Assembly: GCA_964457935.1 (NCBI GenBank) | Contig: CAYWFC010000021.1 | Coordinates: 1 to 16,520, forward strand | Length of the DNA stretch: 16,520 nucleotides | Reading direction: 5' to 3' | Source of the DNA: STF1-107 sp964457935 | Lineage (GTDB): Bacteria; Bacillota; Clostridia; Christensenellales; UBA1242 | Shown: in pieces, positions 1-6,736 of the stretch | Numbering within the stretch: the stretch's first letter is position 1 | How the letters are laid out: every line of letters starts with the position of its first letter | The notes under the pieces: generated by a model | Databases searched by the model: none | Seen by the model: only the letters and a program-made list of their open reading frames with translations | What the model was told of the DNA's origin: nothing | Program-made: the position numbers and the translations under genes

Positions 1-1
1 A

Positions 2-2731
2 GACGCTTGTGTCAAGTCAGCGTGTGCCAAATATCTCGACAGCATCAAATATGCGACTACTTTTACGTCAAACAAGAAGGTCGCAGACAATGCCACCAAA
101 TGCAAACAAATATGCGAACTGCTGACTACTGTAGATGTGCAGGACAATTTTGAATGCCTGTCATATATCGCCGAGACGACATTTTTAGGCGTGCGAGTGT
201 CTGAGTCAGACAGAGCAGATTATGACATCATCAAGTCCGCAGTGGACGAACTAAAATCTGATATATCAAAAATATTAAATCTGGGATTATTCTCAAAAAA
301 TCAAGAAAAATGTCAAAAAATCATCAATTTTTTAGATATTTTTACTAAATTTGTGCGAATTTTTGCTAAAAATTATGAATTATTAAAATTTTCTCACGAT
401 GTAGTAGACTTTCTCGACATCGAGAAACTGATGCTGAGATTATTGGACAATCCTATCGTCAGTGCAGAATTAAAGAATAATTATAGATATATTTTCGTGG
501 ATGAGTACCAAGACATCAATCCGCTCCAAGACGCTATCATCACCCGACTATCTGAGCATAGTGATATATTTATGGTGGGCGACCTAAAGCAGAGCATTTA
601 TGGCTTCAGACTGTCATGCCCAGAGTTATTTTTGGACAAATGCGATATGTGCCGATACGACCCCGACGCCAATCTATACAATATGAACACCAATTTTAGG
701 TCCAATCCTAAAATATTGCATTTCGTGAACGACGTATTCGCTCGCCTGATGACTATAGACACGAGTGACATAGACTACGCTGGCGAGAATATGTTTGACC
801 CTCAGAGGACTGATTACCCTGTGGTAGGAGACGAAGTGAGCATTTTGCTGTGCGACAAACTACCCAAAACAGAATACACCAAAGCAATGCCGTATAGCGT
901 GATGAATGCTGAGAAAGAGAATGCCGACATTTATTCACTAGAAAATCTCGCCGTAGCAGAGCAGATATCTAGCCTGGTGGGGACAGAGTATTACGATGCC
1001 AAGACGCGCACCACCAAAGTGCTGACATATGATGACATCACTATACTCACTAGGTCAGTCGAGTGCAATGAAGTCAAAAATCTGATACAGACATTGGATG
1101 CGTACGGCATACCTACGAATTGCAAACAAAAATTCTCATTCGACGACTGCGAGAGTGTGGGTATGCTGGTAGATGTATTAAAAGTCTTGCTAAACACAGC
1201 AGACGATAAGTGCTACATCACGTATTTCAAGAGCTCTCTTGGCGGTGGTATGACCATGAATGACTTCGCTCGCGTACGTCGTCATTTCGTGGACGCAGGG
1301 TACGACCAGACATTCTTTGACCTACTGCGCGCGTATGATTGCCACGACGACGTCACAGAGAAACTAAATTTTGGCTTCGATAATATCCAAAAAATGCAAA
1401 ACCTAATGACTGTGTATAGCGTCAGCCAGTTTGTGGATTATCTGCTGTACAAGCAAGGGCTGTATCTCGACATCATCAATAGCCCTAATGGTGCGCAAGA
1501 CTATGAGACTTTGCGTACAGTGCTGGCCACTATTTATTCGGCTAGTAGCGACCTAGACCTGATGCAGACGGTCAAGGCATTGGAAGCAAACATGGGGCTA
1601 AAGTCTTTCTCGCAGATCACGTCGTCTATGAATAGTGTCAATATCCAGACCATACATGGTAGCAAGGGCTTGGAGTATCCAGTGGTGATATTGTTTAATA
1701 GCGCCAAGGACTTTAACTACACAGACAAGGGATTATTTTTTGACAAAGATTACGGCATAGGTATGTGCGCCTACGATGACACCACGCGCCTGATGAGCGA
1801 GACATATCAGTATTACTTTATGCGAGACAAGAAGCGCCTGTCTGAGTACAAGGAAGAATTGCGCCTGCTGTATGTCGCATTCACTCGTGCGAAAAATCGT
1901 CTCATCATCACCGCCACTGTGCCATTCAAGGACGGCGAATATTCACCGAGAAATAAAGATAACTACATTGATAATATATTGTCGTGTTTTGACAAAAATA
2001 TAGACATAAATGCCGACATTATCTCGCTCGATAATGCGAATATCTATGTGGTGCAAAAAATAAGTGATTTAGAAAAAATAGAGAAAAATACCAAAAAATA
2101 TGAGAAAAATATCGAAAAAATCAAAAAAAATATAGATTTTTCATATAATTATGACAAATTAACTCATATTTCTGTCAAAAATAATGTGACCGCTATCACA
2201 AAATCAATCAATGAAGAACACAATATTTTGCCGAAATATTTATTCGTCAATGAGAACAAGCAACTGTCATCTGACGAGATATCCGCACTCGGCACGCGCT
2301 ATCACAAGGCGCTAGAAGAGATGGATTTTTCTCGAGAATTTGATGTTGGCGCATTGGACAGATATTCAGATGTCGACACATCATTCTTGCCTGATGTTTT
2401 TGATAAAATCCGCAATATTTTGGCTGGCAGTGTGTCGCATCAGAAGGAAGCGCAGTTTATGATGTATATTCCTTACGAGGACATATACGCTGGCTCGGGC
2501 ATATCGGACAGGATATTGGTGCAAGGGGTAGTGGACCTGCTGGTAGAATACGACGACCATTTCGTCATAGTGGATTACAAATATTCGTCGCTCAGTGGCG
2601 ACGGCCTGAAGGCAAAATACGCAACGCAATTAAAGCTCTACAAAATAGCGGTAGAGCGTGCGTACAAAAAACCTGTCTCTGCGTGCTACATCTTGAGCCT
2701 AAAGACAGGTGAATTGATATGTGTGGATTGA
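2..2731 (+). CDS. addA: ATP-dependent helicase/nuclease subunit A (AddA), 5'-truncated by the window edge
   Basis: AddA pairs with AddB to resect double-strand DNA ends for RecA-dependent repair, acting as a UvrD-like helicase and a RecB-type nuclease. The frame is open to base 2, giving 909 visible residues; the family is about 1200, so roughly 300 N-terminal residues including Walker A lie outside the window. Visible helicase motifs are DEYQD (fragment residues 167-171, motif II), GDLKQSIYGFR (193-203, motif III), IHGSKGLEYPVV (from 551, motif V) and LYVAFTRAKNR (from 623, motif VI). The C-terminal PD-(D/E)XK nuclease shows H768 in a TRYHKALE block, GVVDLLVE (D845) and VDYK (D858, K860). 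A Lys/Asn/Ile-rich linker encoded around 2070-2160 separates helicase and nuclease and is locally very AT-rich. A GTG at 137 lies inside the domain and is not a real start. addB is expected upstream (inference). Confidence 0.95.
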   Translation, partial: DACVKSACAKYLDSIKYATTFTSNKKVADNATKCKQICELLTTVDVQDNFECLSYIAETTFLGVRVSESDRADYDIIKSAVDELKSDISKILNLGLFSKNQEKCQKIINFLDIFTKFVRIFAKNYELLKFSHDVVDFLDIEKLMLRLLDNPIVSAELKNNYRYIFVDEYQDINPLQDAIITRLSEHSDIFMVGDLKQSIYGFRLSCPELFLDKCDMCRYDPDANLYNMNTNFRSNPKILHFVNDVFARLMTIDTSDIDYAGENMFDPQRTDYPVVGDEVSILLCDKLPKTEYTKAMPYSVMNAEKENADIYSLENLAVAEQISSLVGTEYYDAKTRTTKVLTYDDITILTRSVECNEVKNLIQTLDAYGIPTNCKQKFSFDDCESVGMLVDVLKVLLNTADDKCYITYFKSSLGGGMTMNDFARVRRHFVDAGYDQTFFDLLRAYDCHDDVTEKLNFGFDNIQKMQNLMTVYSVSQFVDYLLYKQGLYLDIINSPNGAQDYETLRTVLATIYSASSDLDLMQTVKALEANMGLKSFSQITSSMNSVNIQTIHGSKGLEYPVVILFNSAKDFNYTDKGLFFDKDYGIGMCAYDDTTRLMSETYQYYFMRDKKRLSEYKEELRLLYVAFTRAKNRLIITATVPFKDGEYSPRNKDNYIDNILSCFDKNIDINADIISLDNANIYVVQKISDLEKIEKNTKKYEKNIEKIKKNIDFSYNYDKLTHISVKNNVTAITKSINEEHNILPKYLFVNENKQLSSDEISALGTRYHKALEEMDFSREFDVGALDRYSDVDTSFLPDVFDKIRNILAGSVSHQKEAQFMMYIPYEDIYAGSGISDRILVQGVVDLLVEYDDHFVIVDYKYSSLSGDGLKAKYATQLKLYKIAVERAYKKPVSACYILSLKTGELICVD

Positions 2732-2748
2732 GTTTTGCGTAACATAGT

Positions 2749-2930
2749 CAGTGCGTAGACATTATGCTTTTAGCATTCGATATATTAGCCATTTACTGCT
2801 ATGTTCATTAGTGCCGAAAGATTATGTTTTAGCTTTTGATGTATTACTCCCTACTGCCATATTCATCAGTGCTGAGAGATTATGCTTTCAGCATTTGATA
2901 TATCAAATACCCTATAAACGCTGTAGTCAG
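2749..2930. repeat. Degenerate ~60-bp tandem repeat, three copies, spanning a gene 3' end
   Basis: Three imperfect copies lie head to tail: 2749-2808, 2809-2866 and one beginning at 2867. Shared blocks on the plus strand are CAGTGC/TAGTGC at the start, ATTATGCTTTTAGCAT-like in the middle and CTGCTATGTTCAT-like at the end. The third copy contains the end of the minus-strand gene, including its last codons (Y-Q-M-L-K-A-stop). Copies one and two carry mutated versions of the same end, with a stop (TTA on the plus strand) at the same place. The copies differ by small indels, so they are not in one reading frame. They fill nearly all of the gap between addA and the convergent gene, and no T-tract terminator is visible there. 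Confidence 0.6.
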
Positions 2931-3761
2931 CAGTGACGCTATGATAGTCACGATGTGCATTATTTGGCTGGCGTGAGGGTATTTTTTGATAGTGGTGATT
3001 TGATATTTCGGTGTCAAAGTTTGCGTTGTAGCACTCGTCTCTACCGCCGTATCGTCGTCGCATTCATCTGACGCGGATACTGGAGTGATGGATAGAGCAG
3101 GATTGCCATTGCAGGCGCTCGTCTCTACTGCCGTATTGTCATTACACTCATTTGATGTGGGAGAGAAAAGATTGGGGCGTTGACTCGCTCTGACGTGCGG
3201 TACTACGCTGGCTGTGCGCGTGAAGCGGTCGATGTACGATGAGTCATTGCTCAGTACGAAACTCTGACCTATAACTTGATAATTTTCACCAGTCAAGTCA
3301 TACTCGTCATAAAGGGCGTAATAATTAGACGTGCTGTCAGTGGCTGGCTGACTGCCATCTAACAAATCTATGCCATACTCTGGGTAGAAAAAACTTCTCA
3401 TTCTGTCATGCAGAAAATCCTCCGCTGATGTCGGGTATCCGAAATGAGCAAAAAATCTAGGTCGTGGTGCGACGTCAGGCTCGGGCGTGACGAAATCTGT
3501 CTGGTCAGTATTCTCGGGTGAGATAGTCTCATCAGGAGTATTGACGCTCGCGTCATTGTCTGCTGTGGTGATGCCGTCATTGGTGACATTTTGGCTGACT
3601 GTGTATGCAGGCTCTACTGACTCGGTATATATTTTTTGTGCAGGCTCTATAGGCATCACTTCGTCCACCAATGTCAATTTCGGATTGAGCGCGATGACCA
3701 GCGCGAACATCACTATTGTGACGCACATTAAGGATAGGGTAACTGTAATTCTTTTTTTCAT
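2880..3761 (-). CDS. Unrecognised envelope protein with N- and C-terminal membrane segments
   Basis: No family recognised. The 293-residue product starts MKKRITVTLSLM and has a hydrophobic helix at about residues 5-25 (signal anchor or signal peptide). A long Thr/Ser/Asp/Pro-rich hydrophilic body follows, then a hydrophobic helix near the C-terminus (HIVTIIASLLTTAFIGYLIY) and a final MLKA. The body contains a repeated acidic element, ECNDNTAVETSA and ECDDDTAVETSA, 28 residues apart. It is probably tethered to the membrane at both ends with the body outside (inference). An ATG at 3797 directly abuts the stop of the upstream gene (TAAATG) and would add 12 AT-rich codons. I prefer 3761 because MKKR plus a hydrophobic run is a typical export start, but neither start has a clear Shine-Dalgarno. 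It is probably cotranscribed with the 78-residue gene upstream. Confidence 0.6.
   Translation of the reverse strand: MKKRITVTLSLMCVTIVMFALVIALNPKLTLVDEVMPIEPAQKIYTESVEPAYTVSQNVTNDGITTADNDASVNTPDETISPENTDQTDFVTPEPDVAPRPRFFAHFGYPTSAEDFLHDRMRSFFYPEYGIDLLDGSQPATDSTSNYYALYDEYDLTGENYQVIGQSFVLSNDSSYIDRFTRTASVVPHVRASQRPNLFSPTSNECNDNTAVETSACNGNPALSITPVSASDECDDDTAVETSATTQTLTPKYQITTIKKYPHASQIMHIVTIIASLLTTAFIGYLIYQMLKA
3031..3150 (-). repeat. 84-bp-spaced internal coding repeat
   Basis: The blocks beginning at 3031 and 3115 are near copies (plus-strand GCACTCGTCTCTACCGCCGT versus GCGCTCGTCTCTACTGCCGT) set 84 bp, or 28 codons, apart. They encode the two CxDxTAVETSA elements of the membrane-tethered protein. 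The spacing is a multiple of three, so the reading frame is kept. Confidence 0.6.
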
Positions 3762-3797
3762 AATGATATTTTGAGAAAAATTATTATTTTTATGCAT

Positions 3798-4034
3798 TTA
3801 ATCTTGTGTATTTTTAGTGACAGTGCGACGGTCTGTCACTGACATATCGCAAGACTTGATAATGTCCTCGTATTGACCCCACATATATTGGCGGATAGGT
3901 ATGGGCGCGTGATTGTCAAAGTACAATATCAGCGCTGGAGAGATGTGGCGGTACTTATCGACATATTCGGCGCACATTAGGTGATTGGCGGTGATGAGTT
4001 TTTTGGCTTGGGCGTGGTAATTAAAATATTTCAT
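3798..4034 (-). CDS. Small conserved-looking cytosolic protein, function unknown
   Basis: A 78-residue soluble protein beginning MKYFNYHAQAKKLI, with a Tyr/His/Trp-rich middle (SPALILYFDNHAPIPIRQY) and no signal peptide or membrane segment. The composition and lack of low complexity suggest a folded domain; similar small proteins seem familiar from Clostridia, but I cannot name a family. A TTG at 4052 would extend it by six residues. I chose the ATG at 4034 because it sits about 21 bases after a good -10 box. The leader is short and has no Shine-Dalgarno. Its TAA abuts an in-frame ATG of the downstream gene, so the two probably form one transcript. Confidence 0.6.
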   Translation of the reverse strand: MKYFNYHAQAKKLITANHLMCAEYVDKYRHISPALILYFDNHAPIPIRQYMWGQYEDIIKSCDMSVTDRRTVTKNTQD

Positions 4035-4055
4035 ACATAATATTTTTGACAAAAT

Positions 4056-4083
4056 ATTGTAATTTATGCCAAATATTTGACAA
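4056..4083 (-). promoter_or_regulatory. Sigma-A-type promoter for the 4034 gene pair
   Basis: On the minus strand, TTGTCA (4083-4078), a 16-base spacer and TACAAT (4061-4056). The -35 overlaps the -35 of the opposite promoter by five bases. It predicts a leader of about 14 bases before the ATG at 4034. Confidence 0.55.
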
Positions 4084-4105
4084 ATGTCGTTATCTGATGT
4101 ACTAT
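4077..4105 (+). promoter_or_regulatory. Sigma-A-type promoter for the four-helix membrane protein
   Basis: TTGACA (4077-4082), a 17-base spacer and TACTAT (4100-4105); a second possible -10 (TATAAT) follows at 4105-4110. The ribosome site AGGAGG at 4118-4123 precedes the ATG at 4128. The -35 overlaps that of the divergent promoter, so the two polymerases probably cannot bind together (inference). Confidence 0.6.
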
Positions 4106-4127
4106 ATAATCAATTATAGGAGGATTT

Positions 4128-4823
4128 ATGCAGAAATCTAAATTAAATTTGGTCCTCGCTCTAGTATTGTCAGTGCTGGTCGGCGCGGTCGGCGGTGTGC
4201 TGTGGGGATTTTTGTACTACAAAGGGTGGTTCGTCGCATATGTGGCATTCATAATGGCGCTGGCGATGTTCTGGATATATGCCAAGTTCCGCGATGTGGA
4301 CAAACTGGCTTACATATGGATAATGGTGTGGACTATTGTGATATGCATAGTGAGTTGTCTAGTGGCTCTAGTAATGATAGAGTGCCATTATTATGAGTGC
4401 CCATTTGGGGAAGGTATCGAATGGTTAATCGAGAATATCGAATACAATGATTCACTGCTGGGTGACATCATTGGAGACCTAGTATTGAGCACGATATTCG
4501 CTGTGCTGGGCGTGATATTTTGTTACAGCTACAGGAAGAGAAAGGCGCAACAATCTGCCGTCTTAGACTCGCTAAACGGCAATATCCAGCATGTAGACGC
4601 AGTAGTGGTAGACGATACACCTGCTGACGACCTATCTACAGACAACATATCTGCAAACAACGTACCTACAGATGACGTGCATACTGGTGAACAGTCTACA
4701 GATGATGTACCTACAGATGACGCATCTACAGGTGACATACCTGCTAGCGATGCACCTACTGGCGACGTAAAGGCTAGTGCAGAGTCTACTAATACTGACG
4801 CGGACGGCTCTGAGAAAAAGTAA
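4128..4823 (+). CDS. Four-helix membrane protein with acidic pentapeptide-repeat tail
   Basis: No family recognised. The 231-residue product has four hydrophobic helices at about residues 7-30, 34-52, 60-85 and 112-134. A basic stop-transfer run follows (YRKRKAQQ, 136-142), which by the positive-inside rule puts the C-terminus in the cytoplasm. Residues 162-221 are about twelve five-residue repeats of the type PTDDV/STDDA/PAGDV, rich in Asp, Thr and Ser. Between helices three and four is a short loop with two cysteines (C86, C91). The start is firm: AGGAGG five bases before the ATG and a good promoter. The gene stands alone between a divergent pair and a convergent mscL. The tail is encoded by 15-bp tandem units and may vary in length between strains (inference). 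Confidence 0.7.
   Translation: MQKSKLNLVLALVLSVLVGAVGGVLWGFLYYKGWFVAYVAFIMALAMFWIYAKFRDVDKLAYIWIMVWTIVICIVSCLVALVMIECHYYECPFGEGIEWLIENIEYNDSLLGDIIGDLVLSTIFAVLGVIFCYSYRKRKAQQSAVLDSLNGNIQHVDAVVVDDTPADDLSTDNISANNVPTDDVHTGEQSTDDVPTDDASTGDIPASDAPTGDVKASAESTNTDADGSEKK
4611..4790 (+). repeat. 15-bp coding tandem repeat, about 12 units
   Basis: Period of 15 bases with the core CCTACAGATGACG and variants (examples near 4621, 4666, 4681, 4711 and 4726). It encodes acidic pentapeptides such as PTDDV. Units differ at silent and conservative positions, so the array is old but still in frame. Confidence 0.7.
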
Positions 4824-4830
4824 TTAGTAT

Positions 4831-4890
4831 AAGACACATTTCGAGTAAAGCATAGCAGTTTAGACTGTGTGTAATACTAGGATGTGTCTT
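4831..4890 (+). terminator. Possible terminator with a long loop
   Basis: AAGACACAT (4831-4839) pairs with ATGTGTCTT (4882-4890), followed by a T run, eight bases after the stop of the membrane protein. The 42-base loop is long for an intrinsic terminator, so this may be weak, or the second hairpin downstream may do the work. Confidence 0.4.
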
Positions 4891-4974
4891 TTTTGATGAC
4901 AAAAATGCCACTAGTTTAGTGGGGTCTTAATTACATCAAGTGTTTGGTTGGACATTGGGGTCTTTTTGCGAACA

Positions 4975-5001
4975 AAAAAGCCACTAGTTTAGTGGCTTTT
5001 T
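4975..5001. terminator. Bidirectional terminator between the membrane protein gene and mscL
   Basis: AAAAAGCCACT, a five-base loop AGTTT, and AGTGGCTTTTT form an 11-bp stem with A and T tracts on both sides, suiting two convergent genes. A decayed copy of the core (CCACTAGTTTAGTGG) sits at 4908-4922 without the A/T tracts. Apart from these hairpins I see nothing coding in 4824-5067. Confidence 0.8.
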
Positions 5002-5067
5002 GTGAATATTTGTATAAATGTATACAATCTAATTATATACAAATTTTATTCATTGAGATTGATTAAG

Positions 5068-5664
5068 TTAGGCATTGTGGTCTTTGTCAGAGTGGGAGAG
5101 CAGGTCGCGGATATCTTTTAGGATATCTTCGCTGGTCTCGGCTTTTGGCTTGCTGGCTTCGATCTCGGCTAGGCGGACTTTTTCCAATCGTTCTTTCTCA
5201 GCCACGTGCTCTGCCCATGCGACTTTGAATTTCTTTTTGTCCAATTTGGCTTGTTTCCTGACGGCGTGCTTTTCTTCGAGGAGGGCTTTGTTTGTCGCTT
5301 CTTCTACAGTGTCTTTGAGCAGTTTATTGGCTTTGTTTATAGCCTTCATGATCAAGAACAGCACCAGCGCTATCAAGAAGAAATTGATAATAGCAGTGAT
5401 GAATGCGCCCCAGTCGATGTATATGCTCTTCGCTAGGTCGATATTGCCCTCAGCATCTTTGACACGACGCAGGAATGTGTATGCCTTCTCCAGACCGTTC
5501 GAGCCACCGAGAGACAGCAGTAGATTGATGAATGGCATAATGATTTTGTCAGTCAGGGCGGTCACTATGGTGCTAAATGCGCTACCTATGATGACACCCA
5601 CAGCCATGTCGACTATATTGCCACGACTGATGAATGCCTTGAATTCATTGATAAATTTTTTCAT
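5068..5664 (-). CDS. mscL: Large-conductance mechanosensitive channel MscL
   Basis: A homopentameric inner-membrane channel that opens under membrane tension to release solutes on osmotic downshock. The N-terminus has the family signature FKAFISRGNIVDMAVGVIIG (residues 8-27) at the start of TM1, which runs to about 50. The extracellular loop is about 52-82 and TM2 about 85-108. The end, EDILKDIRDLL (179-189), matches the usual MscL C-terminal bundle helix. At 198 residues it is about 60 longer than usual (about 130-150). The extra material is a Lys/Glu/Ala-rich segment at about 115-172, between TM2 and the last helix, probably a longer cytoplasmic coiled coil (inference). The start is supported by AAAGGAG seven bases upstream of the ATG. 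The gene is monocistronic and converges on the membrane protein gene. Confidence 0.97.
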   Translation of the reverse strand: MKKFINEFKAFISRGNIVDMAVGVIIGSAFSTIVTALTDKIIMPFINLLLSLGGSNGLEKAYTFLRRVKDAEGNIDLAKSIYIDWGAFITAIINFFLIALVLFLIMKAINKANKLLKDTVEEATNKALLEEKHAVRKQAKLDKKKFKVAWAEHVAEKERLEKVRLAEIEASKPKAETSEDILKDIRDLLSHSDKDHNA

Positions 5665-5788
5665 ATTTTCTCCTTTGTGATAGTATTATTTTACATCACT
5701 GTGTGGAAAAATGCCAGCATTTTGACGTATTTTAGCGAAAATATTGTTTTGATGCGCTCTAAAATCATCTAATATATGCAGATAAATA

Positions 5789-5908
5789 AAAAAAATCTCC
5801 CGACATCTGACTAAAATTCGTTTTTTTTAGATAATATTAAGAAAAAATCTCCCGATATCTGAAGTGAAACCTATTTTTGCACCGCAAAAGATTGCTTCAC
5901 ATCGGGAG
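5789..5908 (-). terminator. Structured terminator region with a duplicated arm, downstream of the collagen gene
   Basis: Read on the minus strand, TCTCCCGAT (plus 5908-5900) pairs with ATCGGGAGA (plus 5855-5847), followed by a T tract. Inside is a smaller hairpin TTTTGC/GCAAAA and a partial GTGAAG match. The 3' arm plus T tract is repeated about 50 bases further on (plus 5789-5810 and 5840-5862 are near copies), offering a second, alternative arm. This suits termination of the collagen gene. Another hairpin (ACGGAGAG, loop AAA, CTCTCCGT; 5918-5936) lies just after the stop codon. No gene is visible in 5665-5945. Confidence 0.55.
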
Positions 5909-5945
5909 AGAGTATGTACGGAGAGAAACTCTCCGTTTTGGCTGA

Positions 5946-6578
5946 TTATTGGATGATTTTCTCGATTACTAGATTTAAGTTAGTGAATGTGGTGCTTTGT
6001 GACCCAGAGTTTCTGAGTGTGAGCACATTATTGTCGTCAGTGATTTGCACCACAAATTCTGACGCGAGACCTACGGTATCTGTAGTAGTCGTGGTGACCG
6101 AAGTGGCGCTCTGGGCGAATGGTGTACCGCTGAGATATACTGTCAAGCCCACATTGCCATTGGTGGCGGGCAGAGCGGTGGCGTTGTACTTCACGAGATA
6201 ATACCCAGCGGTCAAAGTGACGTCTGTGGTGCCGTCTGTGTGAGTGATGGCACCGTCTGATAGATTGGCGTAGTCTGTAAGGGTGACGCTAGTACCGCCT
6301 GCTATAGCGCCGGTAGTAGTGCTGTAAAAGTCTGCAATGACGCTATTGCTAGTAGCACCGGTGGCACCCACTGCACCGGTAGCGCCAGTAGGTCCAGTAG
6401 CGCCTGTAGGTCCAGTCGCACCAGTCGCGCCCACTGGTCCTATAGCGCCAGTCGCACCTGTAGGACCTACTGGACCAGCAGGGCCAGTCGGACCTAATAT
6501 GACTATGGGATTGGTGCTATCTATCCAATTAATATTTTGACCACGCCTGCAACAATTATTGGTATGGAAACAACACAT
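5946..6578 (-). CDS. Collagen-like BclA-type surface protein
   Basis: The 210-residue product starts with a short Cys-rich head (MCCFHTNNCCRRG). About 16 Gly-X-Y triplets follow (residues 29-76, e.g. GPTGPAGPVGPTGAT), most with Thr at Y. The C-terminal domain of about 130 residues is rich in Thr, Gly and beta-forming residues, resembling the trimerising C1q/TNF-like domain of BclA-type exosporium glycoproteins. In those proteins the collagen stalk trimerises and the threonines are glycosylated; here both are inference. There is no signal peptide, which fits spore-surface assembly from the mother cell rather than Sec export. The start at 6578 is set by AAAGGAG seven bases upstream; upstream in-frame ATGs (6686 and 6611) have no ribosome site. 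It is a single gene with its own upstream region. Confidence 0.85.
   Translation of the reverse strand: MCCFHTNNCCRRGQNINWIDSTNPIVILGPTGPAGPVGPTGATGAIGPVGATGATGPTGATGPTGATGAVGATGATSNSVIADFYSTTTGAIAGGTSVTLTDYANLSDGAITHTDGTTDVTLTAGYYLVKYNATALPATNGNVGLTVYLSGTPFAQSATSVTTTTTDTVGLASEFVVQITDDNNVLTLRNSGSQSTTFTNLNLVIEKIIQ
6351..6494 (-). repeat. Collagen Gly-X-Y coding repeat
   Basis: A 9-base period (Gly-X-Thr/Val/Ala) runs through about 16 triplets, encoding the stalk of the collagen-like protein. Many units differ silently. Confidence 0.85.
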
Positions 6579-6599
6579 ATATTTCTCCTTTTTGTGTCT

Positions 6600-6641
6600 A
6601 GTATAAGTCATAATATGCCAGCGGGGTAAAATGAGTGTATG
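6600..6641 (-). promoter_or_regulatory. Candidate promoter region of the collagen-like gene
   Basis: Two readings are possible on the minus strand. TATACT (plus 6605-6600) would be a sigma-A -10 with a poor -35. CATACACT (plus 6641-6634) resembles the -10 of mother-cell sporulation sigma factors (sigma-E CATACAnT, sigma-K CATAnnnTA), with an AC 16 bases upstream. The second would suit a spore-surface protein, but the match is short and may be chance. Confidence 0.25.
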
Positions 6642-6692
6642 GATATCTAAGATAAATGTCGGCGCAGCAAAATGCGTGTATGACAAAGCGCG

Positions 6693-6724
6693 AAAAAAAC
6701 ACAGCCACTCGTACGAATGGCTGT
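6693..6724 (-). terminator. Intrinsic terminator of the SPFH/zinc-ribbon operon
   Basis: On the minus strand ACAGCCATTCG and CGAGTGGCTGT form a stem (one T-G wobble) followed by GTTTTTTT. It lies 12 bases after the stop of the last operon gene. Confidence 0.85.
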
Positions 6725-6736
6725 ATGATAAGTATG

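Noticed and set aside
2893..2908. Perfect palindrome ATTTGATATATCAAAT
   Set aside because: It lies in the last codons of the minus-strand gene, has no T tract and is only partly kept in the other repeat copies, so I do not call it a terminator or operator.
2751..2936. Plus-strand open frame of 61 codons after addA
   Set aside because: It runs through the ~60-bp repeats and into the end of the minus-strand gene, with no ribosome site and no protein-like pattern.
5075..5680. Plus-strand open frame of 201 codons opposite mscL
   Set aside because: It is a shadow of mscL; the MscL signature on the minus strand is unambiguous and the shadow has no recognisable features.
6337..6540. Plus-strand Pro/Val/Ala repeat frame (PVAPVGPVAP)
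   Set aside because: It is the antisense of the collagen Gly-X-Y repeat, not an independent protein.
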